64,000 nt of DNA from a bacterium (GCA_021822495.1 JAKAQO010000006.1:54302-118301); one strand, 5' to 3'; positions 9,647 through 19,212 are shown, counted from the first letter of the stretch. The notes: generated by a model from the sequence alone, not told the origin. Numbers and translations are program-made.

Positions 9647-12600
9647 TGAAGGAACGGAATTTTATTTGCGGGAAAAAAGTCTTGTCCGCTTTTCTTTTTT
9701 TGACGGCTTTTTTGAGCGGGAATATTTCCAGGGCGGCTTCTCCATCTGCCCCGCCAAGCCTCATTTTTTCTCCGGCGGGAAACGGAACCCGCAAAACGCT
9801 TTCCTTTGTCGTCAACCTTCCGGAAACGGCTGAGGTGTCGAGTTGGCGTTTTGAGATTCGAGAAAAAGGGCTTAAGGACGCGCCTGGAGCCTTGGTTAAA
9901 GCGTTTTCCGGGGATGGGCGTCCGCCGCGAAAGATTGTCTGGGACGGAAAAGACACCCAAAATCGCGTGGTTGAGGATGGAACGTATTATTATTCTTTGA
10001 GTCTTCAAACTCCTGCTGGTAACCAAGCCGCGATACGACCATCCCCCGTGGTCGTCGACCGAATTCCCCCGACTATTTCAGCTAAAGTCGATCCGAAGAT
10101 TTTTTCTCCTAACGGCCTTAAGCCGGAAACGGTTTTCACACTAAAGGCTTCCGATCAATACGGAATTTATGAATGGCTGCTTGAGATTAAGGGTTCCGAC
10201 GGGGTTCCGGTCAAGTCCTGGATGGGGAAGGGAATGCCGCCCTCGGCTTTGCGTTGGGATGGAAGGGGAGATTTTAACGAAGACGTTCCAAATGGAGCTT
10301 ACACGTTTCAGCTCACCGTCGAAAACCTAGCCTCAAACCGCACGGTGACGCCTCCCCAAACGGTCACGATTAAAAGACAAGGCGTAGTTTCAACCGTGGG
10401 GGTCACGCCGGATGTTTTTTCTCCGCATAAAGAAAAGCCGATTGCGAGTTTTGATATCACGGGCGGAGATCCTTCTTCTATCGAACGCTGGGACCTGAAA
10501 ATTATCAATCAAGGCGGAAGACCCATCTTCTCATTTAAAGGAAACGGGGCGCCGCCCGCGCGGCTTGATTGGGACGGAGATATTTCCAAGGATAAGATCG
10601 CGCCTGATGGGGAATATCAAGTCATTTTGTATGAAACCGATAACGCCGGAAATACCGCAGCCTCCGCGCCAGAGCCCCTCTATGTGGACACCAAGGCGCC
10701 GTTACTTGTAGCGCGTTTAGAGCCGGATTTGCTGAGTCCCGGAAAACATCGCGCGAATTCCCAAGGACTTTTTAAGCTGAGGGCCGAGAGCCGTTATCCG
10801 TTTAAGTGGGCCCTTAGAATTTATACTGACGTCGGCGAACCCGTTCGGACTTGGAGCGGAAAAATGGGGTCGAAGGTTCCGCCGCAAATTTTATGGCATG
10901 GAAACAACGATTCGGGACAAATCATCACGGATGGAACCTATTCCTATTCTCTTTGGGCTTCCGATATCGCCGGAAATGAGGGAGAAACCCCGCGCCAAAA
11001 ATTCGTGGTGAATACGACTCCGCCGGCTTTATCGGTTTCGACCGATCATTCTCTTTTCTCCCCCAATGGCGATCCGGCTTTGAGCCATGTCGTTTTTAGT
11101 TTGAGCGCGCAAGACGCCAGCCCCTTCGCGAATTGGGCTCTTTTAATTTACAATTCCGATCAAAAACTCGTGCGGCAGTTTACCGGCTCTCCCCTCAACA
11201 TTCCAGCCAGCGTAACCTGGAACGGAAAAAATCAAGATCGCCAACCTCTTCCAGACGGAACTTATTCCTATGTCTTGAAGGCGAAAGACGTTGCGGGAAA
11301 TTCTTCCGAGACTTCTCCCCAGGACATCGTCATAGGAGCGACTAAACCCATTCCTAAAGTTGTCTCTGCTTTAAACGCTATTTCGCCCAATGCCGACGGG
11401 TTTAAAGATACGACGGACTTTCACCTCAGCGTCAAGTCTTTCAACCCGGTTAAGAAATGGTCGCTTCAAATTTTTGACGACAACAAGGTCGCTCGCCGGA
11501 CCTTTGAAGGCCAGGGAGACGTTCCGGGAACTATTCAGTGGGGAGGGGAGGGAGACGATCAAAAGATTCTTCCGGACGGAAAATATTTCTATCAACTCAA
11601 GGTTGTCGACGCCGCCGGAAATACCAGTAAAACCCGTCTTAAGCCGATTTTGATTAATACGACGCCGCCGGAAATTAAAATTACGGCGGACCCGGCGCTT
11701 TTTTCGCCCAAACCCACGGCGCCGCATTTTAGCTCCTCGACGATGCTGGTCTTAAGTTATCAAGACGTCAGTCCCATCATGACTTGGAAGGTGATCATCC
11801 AGGACCCAATGAAAAATAGCGTCCGAGTTTTTTCGGGGACGTCTCCCTTGCCCATGTCGATTTCCTGGTACGGGCGATCCAAATCCGGAAAAATTTTGCC
11901 CGATGGGCCCTACACCTACACTCTTTTTGCGGAAGACGATGTGGGCAACAAATCAACGACCTCGGAACAGATCTTGCGCTTGGATGCCTCTTCCCCTCAA
12001 GTGAGTCTAAGCGCGAACCCCAAGCTGTTTTCTCCTGGAACCGGTTCCGAGAAAAACGAGACCACCTTGCTTCTGGGTTACAAAGCCAAGGCCGATATCT
12101 CTAAATGGAAACTGTCCATTGACTTAAAAAAGGGCGAGGCCGCGCGCGTTTTTTCAGGGCTGGGGCGTCCGCCTCAAAACCTTCCCTGGGACGGGAAAAA
12201 CGCTTATGGGCGCATTCTTCCCGATGGAACCTATGACGCATTTTTAAAATTGATCGATGAGGTGGGAAATATAGGACAAAGTCCCGTCGCTCAAATCACC
12301 ATCGACACTTCTAAACCGGTTGCGACCGTCGTCGCCCAAACCGATCAACTGGAAGATTTAAGCGTGCCTCTGACAGTGACCAAGGACGCGGAAAAAGATA
12401 TCGTCATCTCGTTAGCCAGCGAGGTTTTATTTGACAGCGGAAAATCGACCTTAAAAACAGAGGCCAGCAATACGCTTTTGAGGGCGGCCTATTTAATCAA
12501 ACGCTATCCCCATCGCGCTGTTTTAATTAATGGCTACACCGACAACGTGCCGATTCATGACGCCGCGTTCAAAGACAATCGCGATCTTTCAAAAGCGCGG

Positions 12601-12789
12601 GCCAAAGCTGTGATGAAGTTTTTGACTTTTAAGGCGAATATTCCCGCTTCCCGCATGAAGGCCCAGGGGTTTGGGGCCAAGAACCCCATCGCCTCCAATG
12701 ACGATGCGGAAGGCCGGCAAAAAAATCGTCGGGTGGAAATTGTTTTGACCAGTAATCAGTCCAATGCCGCGAAGGGAGACAATCCATGA
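9643..12789 (+). CDS. OmpA-family protein with tandem FlgD-like Ig repeats
   Basis: A 1,048-residue secreted protein. After a signal peptide (to about residue 32) come about nine copies of an 85-115 residue beta domain. The recurring core is W-x-L-x-I, then F-x-G-x-G-x-P-P, then W-D-G, then L-P-D-G-x-Y-x-Y and D-x-A-G-N, the FlgD/CHU_C Ig-like pattern. The last 140 residues are an OmpA peptidoglycan-binding domain (VLFDSGKSTL, INGYTDNVPI, NRDLSKARAKAVMKFL, QKNRRVEI). The Ig stack would form a long periplasmic or surface arm anchored to peptidoglycan. It overlaps the genes on both sides by four bases. Confidence 0.85.
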   Translation: MMKERNFICGKKVLSAFLFLTAFLSGNISRAASPSAPPSLIFSPAGNGTRKTLSFVVNLPETAEVSSWRFEIREKGLKDAPGALVKAFSGDGRPPRKIVWDGKDTQNRVVEDGTYYYSLSLQTPAGNQAAIRPSPVVVDRIPPTISAKVDPKIFSPNGLKPETVFTLKASDQYGIYEWLLEIKGSDGVPVKSWMGKGMPPSALRWDGRGDFNEDVPNGAYTFQLTVENLASNRTVTPPQTVTIKRQGVVSTVGVTPDVFSPHKEKPIASFDITGGDPSSIERWDLKIINQGGRPIFSFKGNGAPPARLDWDGDISKDKIAPDGEYQVILYETDNAGNTAASAPEPLYVDTKAPLLVARLEPDLLSPGKHRANSQGLFKLRAESRYPFKWALRIYTDVGEPVRTWSGKMGSKVPPQILWHGNNDSGQIITDGTYSYSLWASDIAGNEGETPRQKFVVNTTPPALSVSTDHSLFSPNGDPALSHVVFSLSAQDASPFANWALLIYNSDQKLVRQFTGSPLNIPASVTWNGKNQDRQPLPDGTYSYVLKAKDVAGNSSETSPQDIVIGATKPIPKVVSALNAISPNADGFKDTTDFHLSVKSFNPVKKWSLQIFDDNKVARRTFEGQGDVPGTIQWGGEGDDQKILPDGKYFYQLKVVDAAGNTSKTRLKPILINTTPPEIKITADPALFSPKPTAPHFSSSTMLVLSYQDVSPIMTWKVIIQDPMKNSVRVFSGTSPLPMSISWYGRSKSGKILPDGPYTYTLFAEDDVGNKSTTSEQILRLDASSPQVSLSANPKLFSPGTGSEKNETTLLLGYKAKADISKWKLSIDLKKGEAARVFSGLGRPPQNLPWDGKNAYGRILPDGTYDAFLKLIDEVGNIGQSPVAQITIDTSKPVATVVAQTDQLEDLSVPLTVTKDAEKDIVISLASEVLFDSGKSTLKTEASNTLLRAAYLIKRYPHRAVLINGYTDNVPIHDAAFKDNRDLSKARAKAVMKFLTFKANIPASRMKAQGFGAKNPIASNDDAEGRQKNRRVEIVLTSNQSNAAKGDNP

Positions 12790-13400
12790 TTCATATTAAT
12801 TTTTTAGAAATTTTAAAGACAAGTTTTACCTTGGTCATACTCCTTTTCTGCTCTTTAGTGACCATGACCTTTGCCATTGAGAGATGGTGGTATTACCGTT
12901 CGGTCCGGATTGACGTCGAAAAATTCATGACGGCGATCAGAGAATTTTTGGAAGCCCATAAACACGCGGAAGCCTTAAACCTCGCCTCCGGTTCTCCGGG
13001 ACCGATAGCCGCGATTGTCCGCGTCGCTCTTCTTAACCGCAGCCGCCCCAAAAGCGAAGTCGCCGCTCTGCTGTCTGCCGCGCAGATTGACGAGAGGGGG
13101 AAACTTGAACGCTATCTTGGAATTTTAGGAACGATGGGAAATACGGCGCCCTTTATCGGTCTTTTTGGAACGGTGGTCGGCATTATCAAGGCTTTCCATG
13201 ATTTAGCTCTTTCCGGTTCCGGCGGGCCGTCGGTCGTGGCAGCGGGAATCGCGGAAGCCCTGGTGGCCACCGCCAGCGGTCTTGCGGTCGCCATTCCAGC
13301 GGCGATGCTCTACAACTATTTCGTCAAAAAGGTCAAGGATTTGTCGTCGGATATGGAAGCTTCTTCCATCCGGATTTTGGTTTATTTGGGGCTTAGCTAA
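12786..13400 (+). CDS. MotA/TolQ/ExbB proton channel family protein
   Basis: A 204-residue protein with one N-terminal and two later membrane segments. The hallmark TolQ/ExbB block LGILGTMGNTAPFIGLFGTVVGIIKAF (about residues 113-139) is followed by GIAEALVATASGLAVAIPA (about 154-172), the proton-channel helices. With the two ExbD proteins downstream it should form an inner-membrane motor driven by the proton gradient that energises TonB. Both ends overlap the neighbouring genes. Confidence 0.92.
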   Translation: MIHINFLEILKTSFTLVILLFCSLVTMTFAIERWWYYRSVRIDVEKFMTAIREFLEAHKHAEALNLASGSPGPIAAIVRVALLNRSRPKSEVAALLSAAQIDERGKLERYLGILGTMGNTAPFIGLFGTVVGIIKAFHDLALSGSGGPSVVAAGIAEALVATASGLAVAIPAAMLYNYFVKKVKDLSSDMEASSIRILVYLGLS

Positions 13401-13816
13401 TGCAAACGGGGTCCTCGAACAACTCGATTATCACCGATATCAACGTGACGCCTTTGGTGGATGTTTGCCTGGTTTTGGTGATTATTTTCATGGTGGTTTC
13501 CCCGCTGGCGATGCAGGCTTCAATTGAAGTGGCCTCAACCCGGGTCGGAGCTCCCAAGGCGCAAGCGGCTCTGACCAAAAATGTCGATGTTGTTTTAGAC
13601 GCCCAGGGGAAGGTGACAGTGAATGGAAATCCGGTCGCTTGGGCGAATCTGCCCCAGGCCCTTAAAAAAGCGATTTCGCGCAGTCAAGACCGCATGGTGG
13701 GCCTTAAGGCTTCTCCGAATGCTCCCTTAGGACGGGTAGTTGAAATTTTAGATGATTCCAAACAAAACGGAGCTAAAAAAGTGGCTCTCATTAATCCAAA
13801 AGAAGGGAAAAGTTAA
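13400..13816 (+). CDS. ExbD/TolR family biopolymer transport protein (first copy)
   Basis: A 138-residue protein with one N-terminal membrane helix. The motif DINVTPLVDVCLVLVIIFMV (about residues 13-32) carries the conserved aspartate of ExbD/TolR that takes part in proton flow. The periplasmic part ends in a typical ExbD fold (KASPNAPLGRVVEILDDSKQNGAKKVALIN). It starts on the last base of exbB and its stop abuts a second exbD-like gene. Confidence 0.92.
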   Translation: MQTGSSNNSIITDINVTPLVDVCLVLVIIFMVVSPLAMQASIEVASTRVGAPKAQAALTKNVDVVLDAQGKVTVNGNPVAWANLPQALKKAISRSQDRMVGLKASPNAPLGRVVEILDDSKQNGAKKVALINPKEGKS

Positions 13817-14235
13817 TGGCAATAGGGCAGGGAAAATCCGGGGAACCCATCACCTCAATCAATATCACGCCCTTGGTGGATGTGAGTCTTGTTTTAGTCA
13901 TTATCTTTATGGTGGCCGCCCCGCTTTTGACTCAGTCCATTTTACCGGTTAAACTCCCCAAAGCCGTGACGGATGAGGGAAAAGAAAGAGAAAACGTTAC
14001 GATTACGATTTCAAGAGACGGACAGTGGGCTTTAAACGCCGATCCGACGACTCCGGAAACCTTGCCTTCAGTTTTGCCCGCGCTTTTGTCCAAAAGCCGG
14101 GATAAATATGTGATTATCAGGGCGGACGCCGATTCCCCTTATTCTTATACCTTGGAAGCTCTTAAAATCGCGAAAGCGGCGGGAGCCAGAGATTATGCCG
14201 TGGCGACGGTTGAAAAAAAGAGAGGCGCTCCATGA
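13816..14235 (+). CDS. ExbD/TolR family biopolymer transport protein (second copy)
   Basis: A 139-residue paralogue of the preceding gene with the same membrane motif (SINITPLVDVSLVLVIIFMV, about residues 14-33) and a diverged periplasmic domain. Two adjacent exbD genes after one exbB are common in TonB-type and gliding-type motors, where the two proteins may form a heterodimer in the ExbB pore. Its stop overlaps the tonB start by four bases. Confidence 0.92.
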   Translation: MAIGQGKSGEPITSINITPLVDVSLVLVIIFMVAAPLLTQSILPVKLPKAVTDEGKERENVTITISRDGQWALNADPTTPETLPSVLPALLSKSRDKYVIIRADADSPYSYTLEALKIAKAAGARDYAVATVEKKRGAP

Positions 14236-15353
14236 CTCGGGACGCGACTCGGATTGAAACCTCGGCTGGTGTGGCCGCCGCCATTCACGCTTCTCTTTTT
14301 GGCCTTTATCTTTTGCTTAAAGTAACCGAGCCGGCCCAGGAAACGGTGAAACTGACCCGCGTTGATTTTATCGATGAAATTCCCAAAGCCGCGGCTTCCG
14401 CTATTTCCAGCCCCGGACGGCTTGAGCGCGCGCCGAAAAGTTTCAAGGATTTCCTTCACATGGCGCTTCCTTCTTTTCATAGGCCGAGTCCTTCCCAGCC
14501 GAAACTCGCGGAAATGCAAAACGAGCCGACTCCCAATGCGCCGCAAATGAGGTCGGCGTCTCCCCAGATTCAGCTGAAAACCAGCGCTCATCCCTTGAAT
14601 AAAAATTTCCGCTTTAGGCCGACTCATCTCAACGCGGCGGATTCGACAAGACTCTCCGATGTGTCCAATCCTCAAATCGCGCCGCAGTCTCCCCAGGATA
14701 TGCCAAACGTCAAGCCCATTACGCTCGAGGCTGTTGGGCGCGTCAAGGCTTCGGCCCGGATTCATTTTAATTCGGCGGCCCATTTTAAGGCTTCCGGTCA
14801 AATGCGGGATTTGCCCCAAGAAAATTTAGCGGCTACGGGACCGACGTCTTTAGAGGACGCGCAATCTCCCCCCATTCGCTTAAACGCGAGTTATCACGGA
14901 TCCAAAAACGCGGCTTTGCCGACAGGAGGGGAACTTCCCATCGGATATGAAAAAGGAATCTCGCTCAAAGAGGGCGCTGTCCATCCGGCGGGGGCGAATT
15001 TGCCCCAGGTTTCCGCAGCCTCTGTTCAAGTCAAAACCGGAAAACTTAAAAGCGTGAAGCATAAGGGCATGGAAATTAGCGGTCCCTTGGCGGATCGAAA
15101 AATTTTAAAGGCGGCGGCGCCCAAATATCCCGTGTGGGCTAAAAATCAGGGGGTTGAGGCGGATGTGGTCGTTCGTTTCTACGTTTCCGCCGACGGCCAG
15201 GTTCTCGACCGCATGATTATCGAGAGAACTTCCGGTTACCGGAGACTTGATGAACTGTGCAAAAAGACGCTTAAGAAAATGCTTTTTGCCCCGCTTGAAT
15301 CGGGCGATCAAGTGGAATGGGGTTTTATTACGTTTCATTTTAAGCTCAAATGA
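14232..15353 (+). CDS. TonB-family energy transducer
   Basis: A 373-residue protein. A hydrophobic N-terminal helix (about residues 11-31) is followed by about 240 low-complexity residues rich in Ala, Pro, Ser and Lys that could span the periplasm. The C-terminal domain (from about residue 287, KAAAPKYPVWAKNQGVEADVVVRFYVSADG) is a TonB_C fold, ending LEWGF-like. It is longer and less Pro-Lys repetitive than the E. coli protein. It is likely to link the ExbB/ExbD motor to an outer-membrane partner. No TonB-dependent receptor is in the window. Confidence 0.88.
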   Translation: MTRDATRIETSAGVAAAIHASLFGLYLLLKVTEPAQETVKLTRVDFIDEIPKAAASAISSPGRLERAPKSFKDFLHMALPSFHRPSPSQPKLAEMQNEPTPNAPQMRSASPQIQLKTSAHPLNKNFRFRPTHLNAADSTRLSDVSNPQIAPQSPQDMPNVKPITLEAVGRVKASARIHFNSAAHFKASGQMRDLPQENLAATGPTSLEDAQSPPIRLNASYHGSKNAALPTGGELPIGYEKGISLKEGAVHPAGANLPQVSAASVQVKTGKLKSVKHKGMEISGPLADRKILKAAAPKYPVWAKNQGVEADVVVRFYVSADGQVLDRMIIERTSGYRRLDELCKKTLKKMLFAPLESGDQVEWGFITFHFKLK

Positions 15354-15961
15354 GTGAAATCATGGATGAGGAAAAACAGGCTTTGCCCTCAAACCGGCGG
15401 CGCCATTATTTTATAGACACGGAAATTCAACTCCCCTTAACCTTGGGGCTGATTTTAATCGCGACGGTGGAGGGCGTTTTTGTCGGATGGGGCCTCAGCC
15501 GAATAATCCACTTTGCGTTTGATTGGCAAAGCGGCAGGCAAATCGCGGAGTTCTTCGCTTTTCTTATCGCGACATTCTTGCCGATGGTCGTCATCAATTT
15601 TTGGCTGAGCGCCTGGTTTACTCATCGGATGATTGGGCCGCTTTCCCGCGCTAGGAAAGCGCTTTCTTCCATCGTGGATGGAAACCTTGAGTGCGAGATT
15701 ATTCCTCGGGAAGGCGATTTTCTCCGCCATTATTTGGAGGACGTCAACGCGGTGCTTAAGACTTTAAAGCGCCTTATTTACCGGGACTATCAATATGTTC
15801 AGGAAACCGTCGAGATTTTAAATCAGTGCCGGGATAAAATAGCTGAGAGCGGCTTGCCCGAAGAAGCCAAAAAAGAGTTTCAAAAACTTCTGTCTCAGGC
15901 TAAAAGCCGCCTAAGTATTGTCAATCTCCATTTCGCGCGTCATCGAGGGGATAAACCATGA
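15350..15961 (+). CDS. HAMP-domain membrane protein
   Basis: A 203-residue protein. Two membrane helices (about residues 25-48 and 64-88) are followed by a HAMP-like linker (THRMIGPLSRARKALSSIVDGNLECEI) and a C-terminal coiled coil. There is no kinase or methyl-accepting domain. It starts on the tonB stop (ATGA) and is followed by a response regulator. It could pass a membrane signal to the motor or to that regulator; this is inference from position. Confidence 0.7.
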   Translation: MSEIMDEEKQALPSNRRRHYFIDTEIQLPLTLGLILIATVEGVFVGWGLSRIIHFAFDWQSGRQIAEFFAFLIATFLPMVVINFWLSAWFTHRMIGPLSRARKALSSIVDGNLECEIIPREGDFLRHYLEDVNAVLKTLKRLIYRDYQYVQETVEILNQCRDKIAESGLPEEAKKEFQKLLSQAKSRLSIVNLHFARHRGDKP

Positions 15962-16338
15962 AAACCAGAGATGAGTCCGTTTTGATTGTCGACGATGATG
16001 ATGGAATGCGGGAACTGGCCGAAATGATGTGCAAACAAATGGGGTTTAAGACCGTTTCTTCTGCGGATACCATCTCCGCCCGGAAATATCTTGAAGAGAA
16101 AATTCCCCGTTTAATTCTTCTCGATATCATGATGCCAGACGGAAACGGAATTGAATTTTGTCAATGGATGCGCTCGCAAGAGGAACTCAAAAATGTTTCA
16201 ATTATCGTAACCAGCGCTTTAAAAGAAGAAGAGACGATTCAAGACGCTTTTAAAGTTGGCGCTAACGATTTCTTGTCAAAACCTTTTGAGGTTGCGATTT
16301 TTAAAGAGAAGCTGGAGCGCTGGGTGAACACGAAATAA
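15958..16338 (+). CDS. Single-domain response regulator (CheY-like receiver)
   Basis: A 126-residue receiver domain with no output domain. The acidic pocket DDDDG (about residues 11-15), the phospho-acceptor aspartate in LILLDIMMPDG (about residue 57), a Ser/Thr in VTSA and the lysine in FLSKPFE (about residue 109) are all present. It is overlapped by four bases with the HAMP gene and sits inside the TonB operon. A histidine kinase for it is not encoded nearby. Confidence 0.9.
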   Translation: MKTRDESVLIVDDDDGMRELAEMMCKQMGFKTVSSADTISARKYLEEKIPRLILLDIMMPDGNGIEFCQWMRSQEELKNVSIIVTSALKEEETIQDAFKVGANDFLSKPFEVAIFKEKLERWVNTK

Positions 16339-17318
16339 TGAAAAAGAAAACCCTTTTATTGGCCTTTTTTCTTTTGACGGGAGTTCTTTTTTCTTTTGCC
16401 GATTCTCAAAATGGGGCGCAAGGAGAAAATGGACAAGGGGTTTTGCCCGAGGTTCTCATCCAGGCCGAACACAATAAGCCCTTGCCCTTGACCAAACCGC
16501 CTTTGAATTTTGAGGTAAAGGAAGATCCACCCATTGAGACAATTCTTAAAAAGACGGACCGTTCTTTAATGAACCGTCTGCCTTCCCAGATATTGAAATC
16601 CAATGTCTTTAAGCCTGAAATCTCGATTAGCTCCAAAGCGGTGACGCCGTTGTATCCGTGGATTATCCGTCCTTGGACGGGAGAGCCTATTCACGTCTTC
16701 CATCCGCAGGAGATTCTCACCGGCATCCACGCCTTTAAAGATGATCGCAATGAACGCAAGAAGGCGGTTTGGGAGCTGGATGTGGTTGACGGCGCGGGAA
16801 AATCCATCCAGCATTTTTCAGGCTCCGGGCTTGTGCCCAAAAGACTTCCCTTCGATGGAAAAGGAAAAGATGGGAAATGGGTGGAGGTGGGAGAGACCTA
16901 TATGGGAGTCCTTAAAAATACCGATTCTAAAGGCCGCATCCACACGGCTTACGGGCGTCCTTTTAAAATTGCGGGTTTAAGCCTTAAAAATCCCTCCAGT
17001 TTTGTCATTGATTTGGATGCCGGGGTTCTTTTTTCCACATCTTCGGCGACTTTGCGGCTCTCTTCTTTCGGCGCAGAGCTTATCAAGGACGCTTCCCAAC
17101 TCTTGCAAAGGTATTACCCCGGTTTTAGCGTCAAGGTTTCCTTGTTGACGGAGAGGCTCAATCCCTTGGAACTAAAAGAAGCCGTTTCCCTGTGCGCGGA
17201 TAAAATCGCAAAAAGACTCATTATTGCGCCGACGTTCATTCAAAAGACCTGGAGGCGTCAAGACGCGGGGGCCGATGGAACGCTTACGATTTCCGTTCAA
17301 TCTCAAACGCGCCCTTAA
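16338..17318 (+). CDS. Second OmpA-like envelope protein with one FlgD-like Ig domain
   Basis: A 326-residue secreted protein. It has a signal peptide (MKKKTLLLAFFLLTGVLFSFADS), a linker, one FlgD-like Ig unit (WELDVVDGAGKSIQHFSGSGLVPKRLPFDGK, from about residue 143) and a C-terminal region whose start (VIDLDAGVLFSTSSATLRLSSFGAELIKDA) aligns with the OmpA domain of the 9,643 gene. The peptidoglycan-binding NR-x-x-D / R-A motifs are missing, so peptidoglycan binding is doubtful. It is the last gene of the operon and converges on the DedA gene with only 7 bases between. Confidence 0.65.
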   Translation: MKKKTLLLAFFLLTGVLFSFADSQNGAQGENGQGVLPEVLIQAEHNKPLPLTKPPLNFEVKEDPPIETILKKTDRSLMNRLPSQILKSNVFKPEISISSKAVTPLYPWIIRPWTGEPIHVFHPQEILTGIHAFKDDRNERKKAVWELDVVDGAGKSIQHFSGSGLVPKRLPFDGKGKDGKWVEVGETYMGVLKNTDSKGRIHTAYGRPFKIAGLSLKNPSSFVIDLDAGVLFSTSSATLRLSSFGAELIKDASQLLQRYYPGFSVKVSLLTERLNPLELKEAVSLCADKIAKRLIIAPTFIQKTWRRQDAGADGTLTISVQSQTRP

Positions 17319-17325
17319 AAACCGT

Positions 17326-17955
17326 TCAACTTCGCGCTGGTTGCTTGGAGCGCCAGAATTCAAAGAGTCCGGGAAGAAGCGAAATAAAAATGACGGCCAA
17401 AATGACGAGATGAATGCGCTTTCCGATATCGGGGATGAGTCCGGCCAGGGCGTAGCCGCCGCCGGCCATGGCTAATATCCAGAGAAATCCGCCGAGCATA
17501 TTGTAGGCGATAAACCGAAAATAAGACATTTCCGCGATTCCCGCGACCGCCGGGGCGAAGGTTCGGACTATGGGAACAAAACGGGCCAGGACAATCGTTT
17601 TAGCCCCGTATTTTTCATAAAAGTCATGGGCTTTTTTGAGATGTTTTTTCTTAAAGAAAAGAGAGTCTTCTCTTTGAAAAAGGGCGTGTCCGGCCTTAAA
17701 GCCGAGAGCGTAGCCGACTTGGTCTCCTAGAATCGCGGCGATGGATGAGGCCAGTAAAAGCCAGGAAATAGACAATTCTCCAGTTTTTGCGAAAATTCCG
17801 GCGGTGACCAGAAGGGAATCTCCGGGAAGAAAAAAACCGAAAAAAAGCCCGGTCTCGGCGAAGATAATAAAGGAAATCAAAGAGAGCCCACCCCAACTAA
17901 TCAAGGCTTTGACGTCGTAGATTTGGCGAATGAACGCGATAATTTGATGGAACAT
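17326..17955 (-). CDS. DedA family (VTT domain) membrane protein
   Basis: A 209-residue inner-membrane protein with the DedA signatures ETGLFFGFFLPGDSLL (about residues 30-45), LGDQVGYALG (about 75-84) and the re-entrant motif RFVPIVRTFAPAVAGIAEM (about 125-143), including the conserved arginine. DedA proteins are linked to flipping undecaprenyl phosphate and phospholipids and to membrane-potential upkeep. It follows the nucleoside transporter gene by 3 bases on the minus strand. Confidence 0.9.
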   Translation of the reverse strand: MFHQIIAFIRQIYDVKALISWGGLSLISFIIFAETGLFFGFFLPGDSLLVTAGIFAKTGELSISWLLLASSIAAILGDQVGYALGFKAGHALFQREDSLFFKKKHLKKAHDFYEKYGAKTIVLARFVPIVRTFAPAVAGIAEMSYFRFIAYNMLGGFLWILAMAGGGYALAGLIPDIGKRIHLVILAVIFISLLPGLFEFWRSKQPARS

Positions 17956-17958
17956 ATT

Positions 17959-19212
17959 TTAGATGAGAAGTCCCGCGATGGCGGCGCTTAAAAAGCAGGT
18001 GATGGATCCCGCAATCAAGGCGTAAACGCCCAGGCGTGCGAGATCTTTTCTCCGTCCCGGCGCCAGGACTCCGATTCCTCCGATTTGAATTCCGATGGAC
18101 AAAAGATTGGAAAAGCCGCAGAGGGCATAGGCGGCAATGATGCGGGATCTCATGCTTAAAGCCTGGGCGTTTGCGGCTAAAATTTTCGACATATCGGTGT
18201 AGGCGACAAATTCATTAAGAATGGTTTTTTCGCCCATCAGATATCCGACGGTTTTACAGTCCTTCCATGAAACGCCGAGTATCCACGCAACCGGAGACAA
18301 GAGGCGTCCCAAAATAAATTCAAGCCCGATGTCCGGACGTCCAAAATATCCGAAGATTATGTGAAGACTGGCGTTAATCATCGCAAGCATCGCCATGAAG
18401 GCAATCAGCATCGCGGCCACATTCAGAGCGAGTTTTAGCCCCGTTTCGGCTCCCGATGCCGCCGCCTCCAAAACGTTTGAGTCGCTTCCCGCGCTGGTTT
18501 TAGGAACAAATCCGCTGGTTTCCGGAGTTTGAGTTTCCGGAAAAACGAGTTTTGAAATCACGAGCGACCCAATAGCCGACAAGACGCTCGCCGCTAAAAG
18601 ATGCCCCGCGATGTCGGGGATATAGGCTTTGAGAAGACCCACGTAGGCAATCATGACCCCGCCGGAAATAGTCGCCATTCCCGCGACCATCACGCAGAAA
18701 AGTTCTGATTCCGTCATTTTTTCCAAATAGGGTTTGACCAGAAGCGGGGCCTCGGTTTGACCCATGAAGATGTTGGCAGCCGCGTTTAAGGTTTCGGCCC
18801 CGGAAGTTTTCATGGCGCGCTGCATGAGTCGCGCAAGGAGGGAAATGACCCATTGCATGATCCCCAAATAATAAAAGACCGACATCAGAGATGAAAGAAA
18901 AATGACGCTGGGGAGAACTTGAAAAGCGAAGAAAAATCCCAGGGAGTTTGTTTGTCCCGGCGGAATGGACAAAGCGCCAAAGACAAATTTCCCGCCTTCT
19001 TCCTGGAAGTTTAAAAGATCTGTCACGAGGGTATTAATCTTGGCAAAGACCCAATGTCCGCTTGAAGTTTTGAGAATAAAAAGGGCGAAAACAAACTGAA
19101 GCAGAAGCCCCCATCCAACCACGGGCCAGTTTATCTTTTTGCCGCGGCGGCCAATGAGGCGCGCAAGGACAAGCATCGCGATAATTCCCAAAAAACTCAT
19201 GACCCTAGGCAT
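17959..19212 (-). CDS. Concentrative nucleoside transporter (NupC/CNT family)
   Basis: A 417-residue protein with about 10 membrane segments. The CNT motifs GQTEAPLLVKPYL and the following AGMATISGGVMIAYVG are present, as is the C-terminal NEFVAYTDM. It would import nucleosides with Na+ or H+. The ATG at 19,212 is chosen because it overlaps the upstream permease stop (ATGCCTAG) and starts right before the first membrane helix; the open frame extends 24 codons further upstream without a good start. It forms a transport operon with the NCS2-like permease. Confidence 0.88.
   Translation of the reverse strand: MPRVMSFLGIIAMLVLARLIGRRGKKINWPVVGWGLLLQFVFALFILKTSSGHWVFAKINTLVTDLLNFQEEGGKFVFGALSIPPGQTNSLGFFFAFQVLPSVIFLSSLMSVFYYLGIMQWVISLLARLMQRAMKTSGAETLNAAANIFMGQTEAPLLVKPYLEKMTESELFCVMVAGMATISGGVMIAYVGLLKAYIPDIAGHLLAASVLSAIGSLVISKLVFPETQTPETSGFVPKTSAGSDSNVLEAAASGAETGLKLALNVAAMLIAFMAMLAMINASLHIIFGYFGRPDIGLEFILGRLLSPVAWILGVSWKDCKTVGYLMGEKTILNEFVAYTDMSKILAANAQALSMRSRIIAAYALCGFSNLLSIGIQIGGIGVLAPGRRKDLARLGVYALIAGSITCFLSAAIAGLLI

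Noticed and set aside
9387-10026. Long minus-strand ORFs opposite the TPR/OmpA junction, and similar shadows at 381-743, 14,193-14,819, 25,219-25,740 and 57,796-58,521
   Set aside because: They lie opposite clearly coding genes with family motifs, are basic and low in hydrophobic core, and have no upstream signals.
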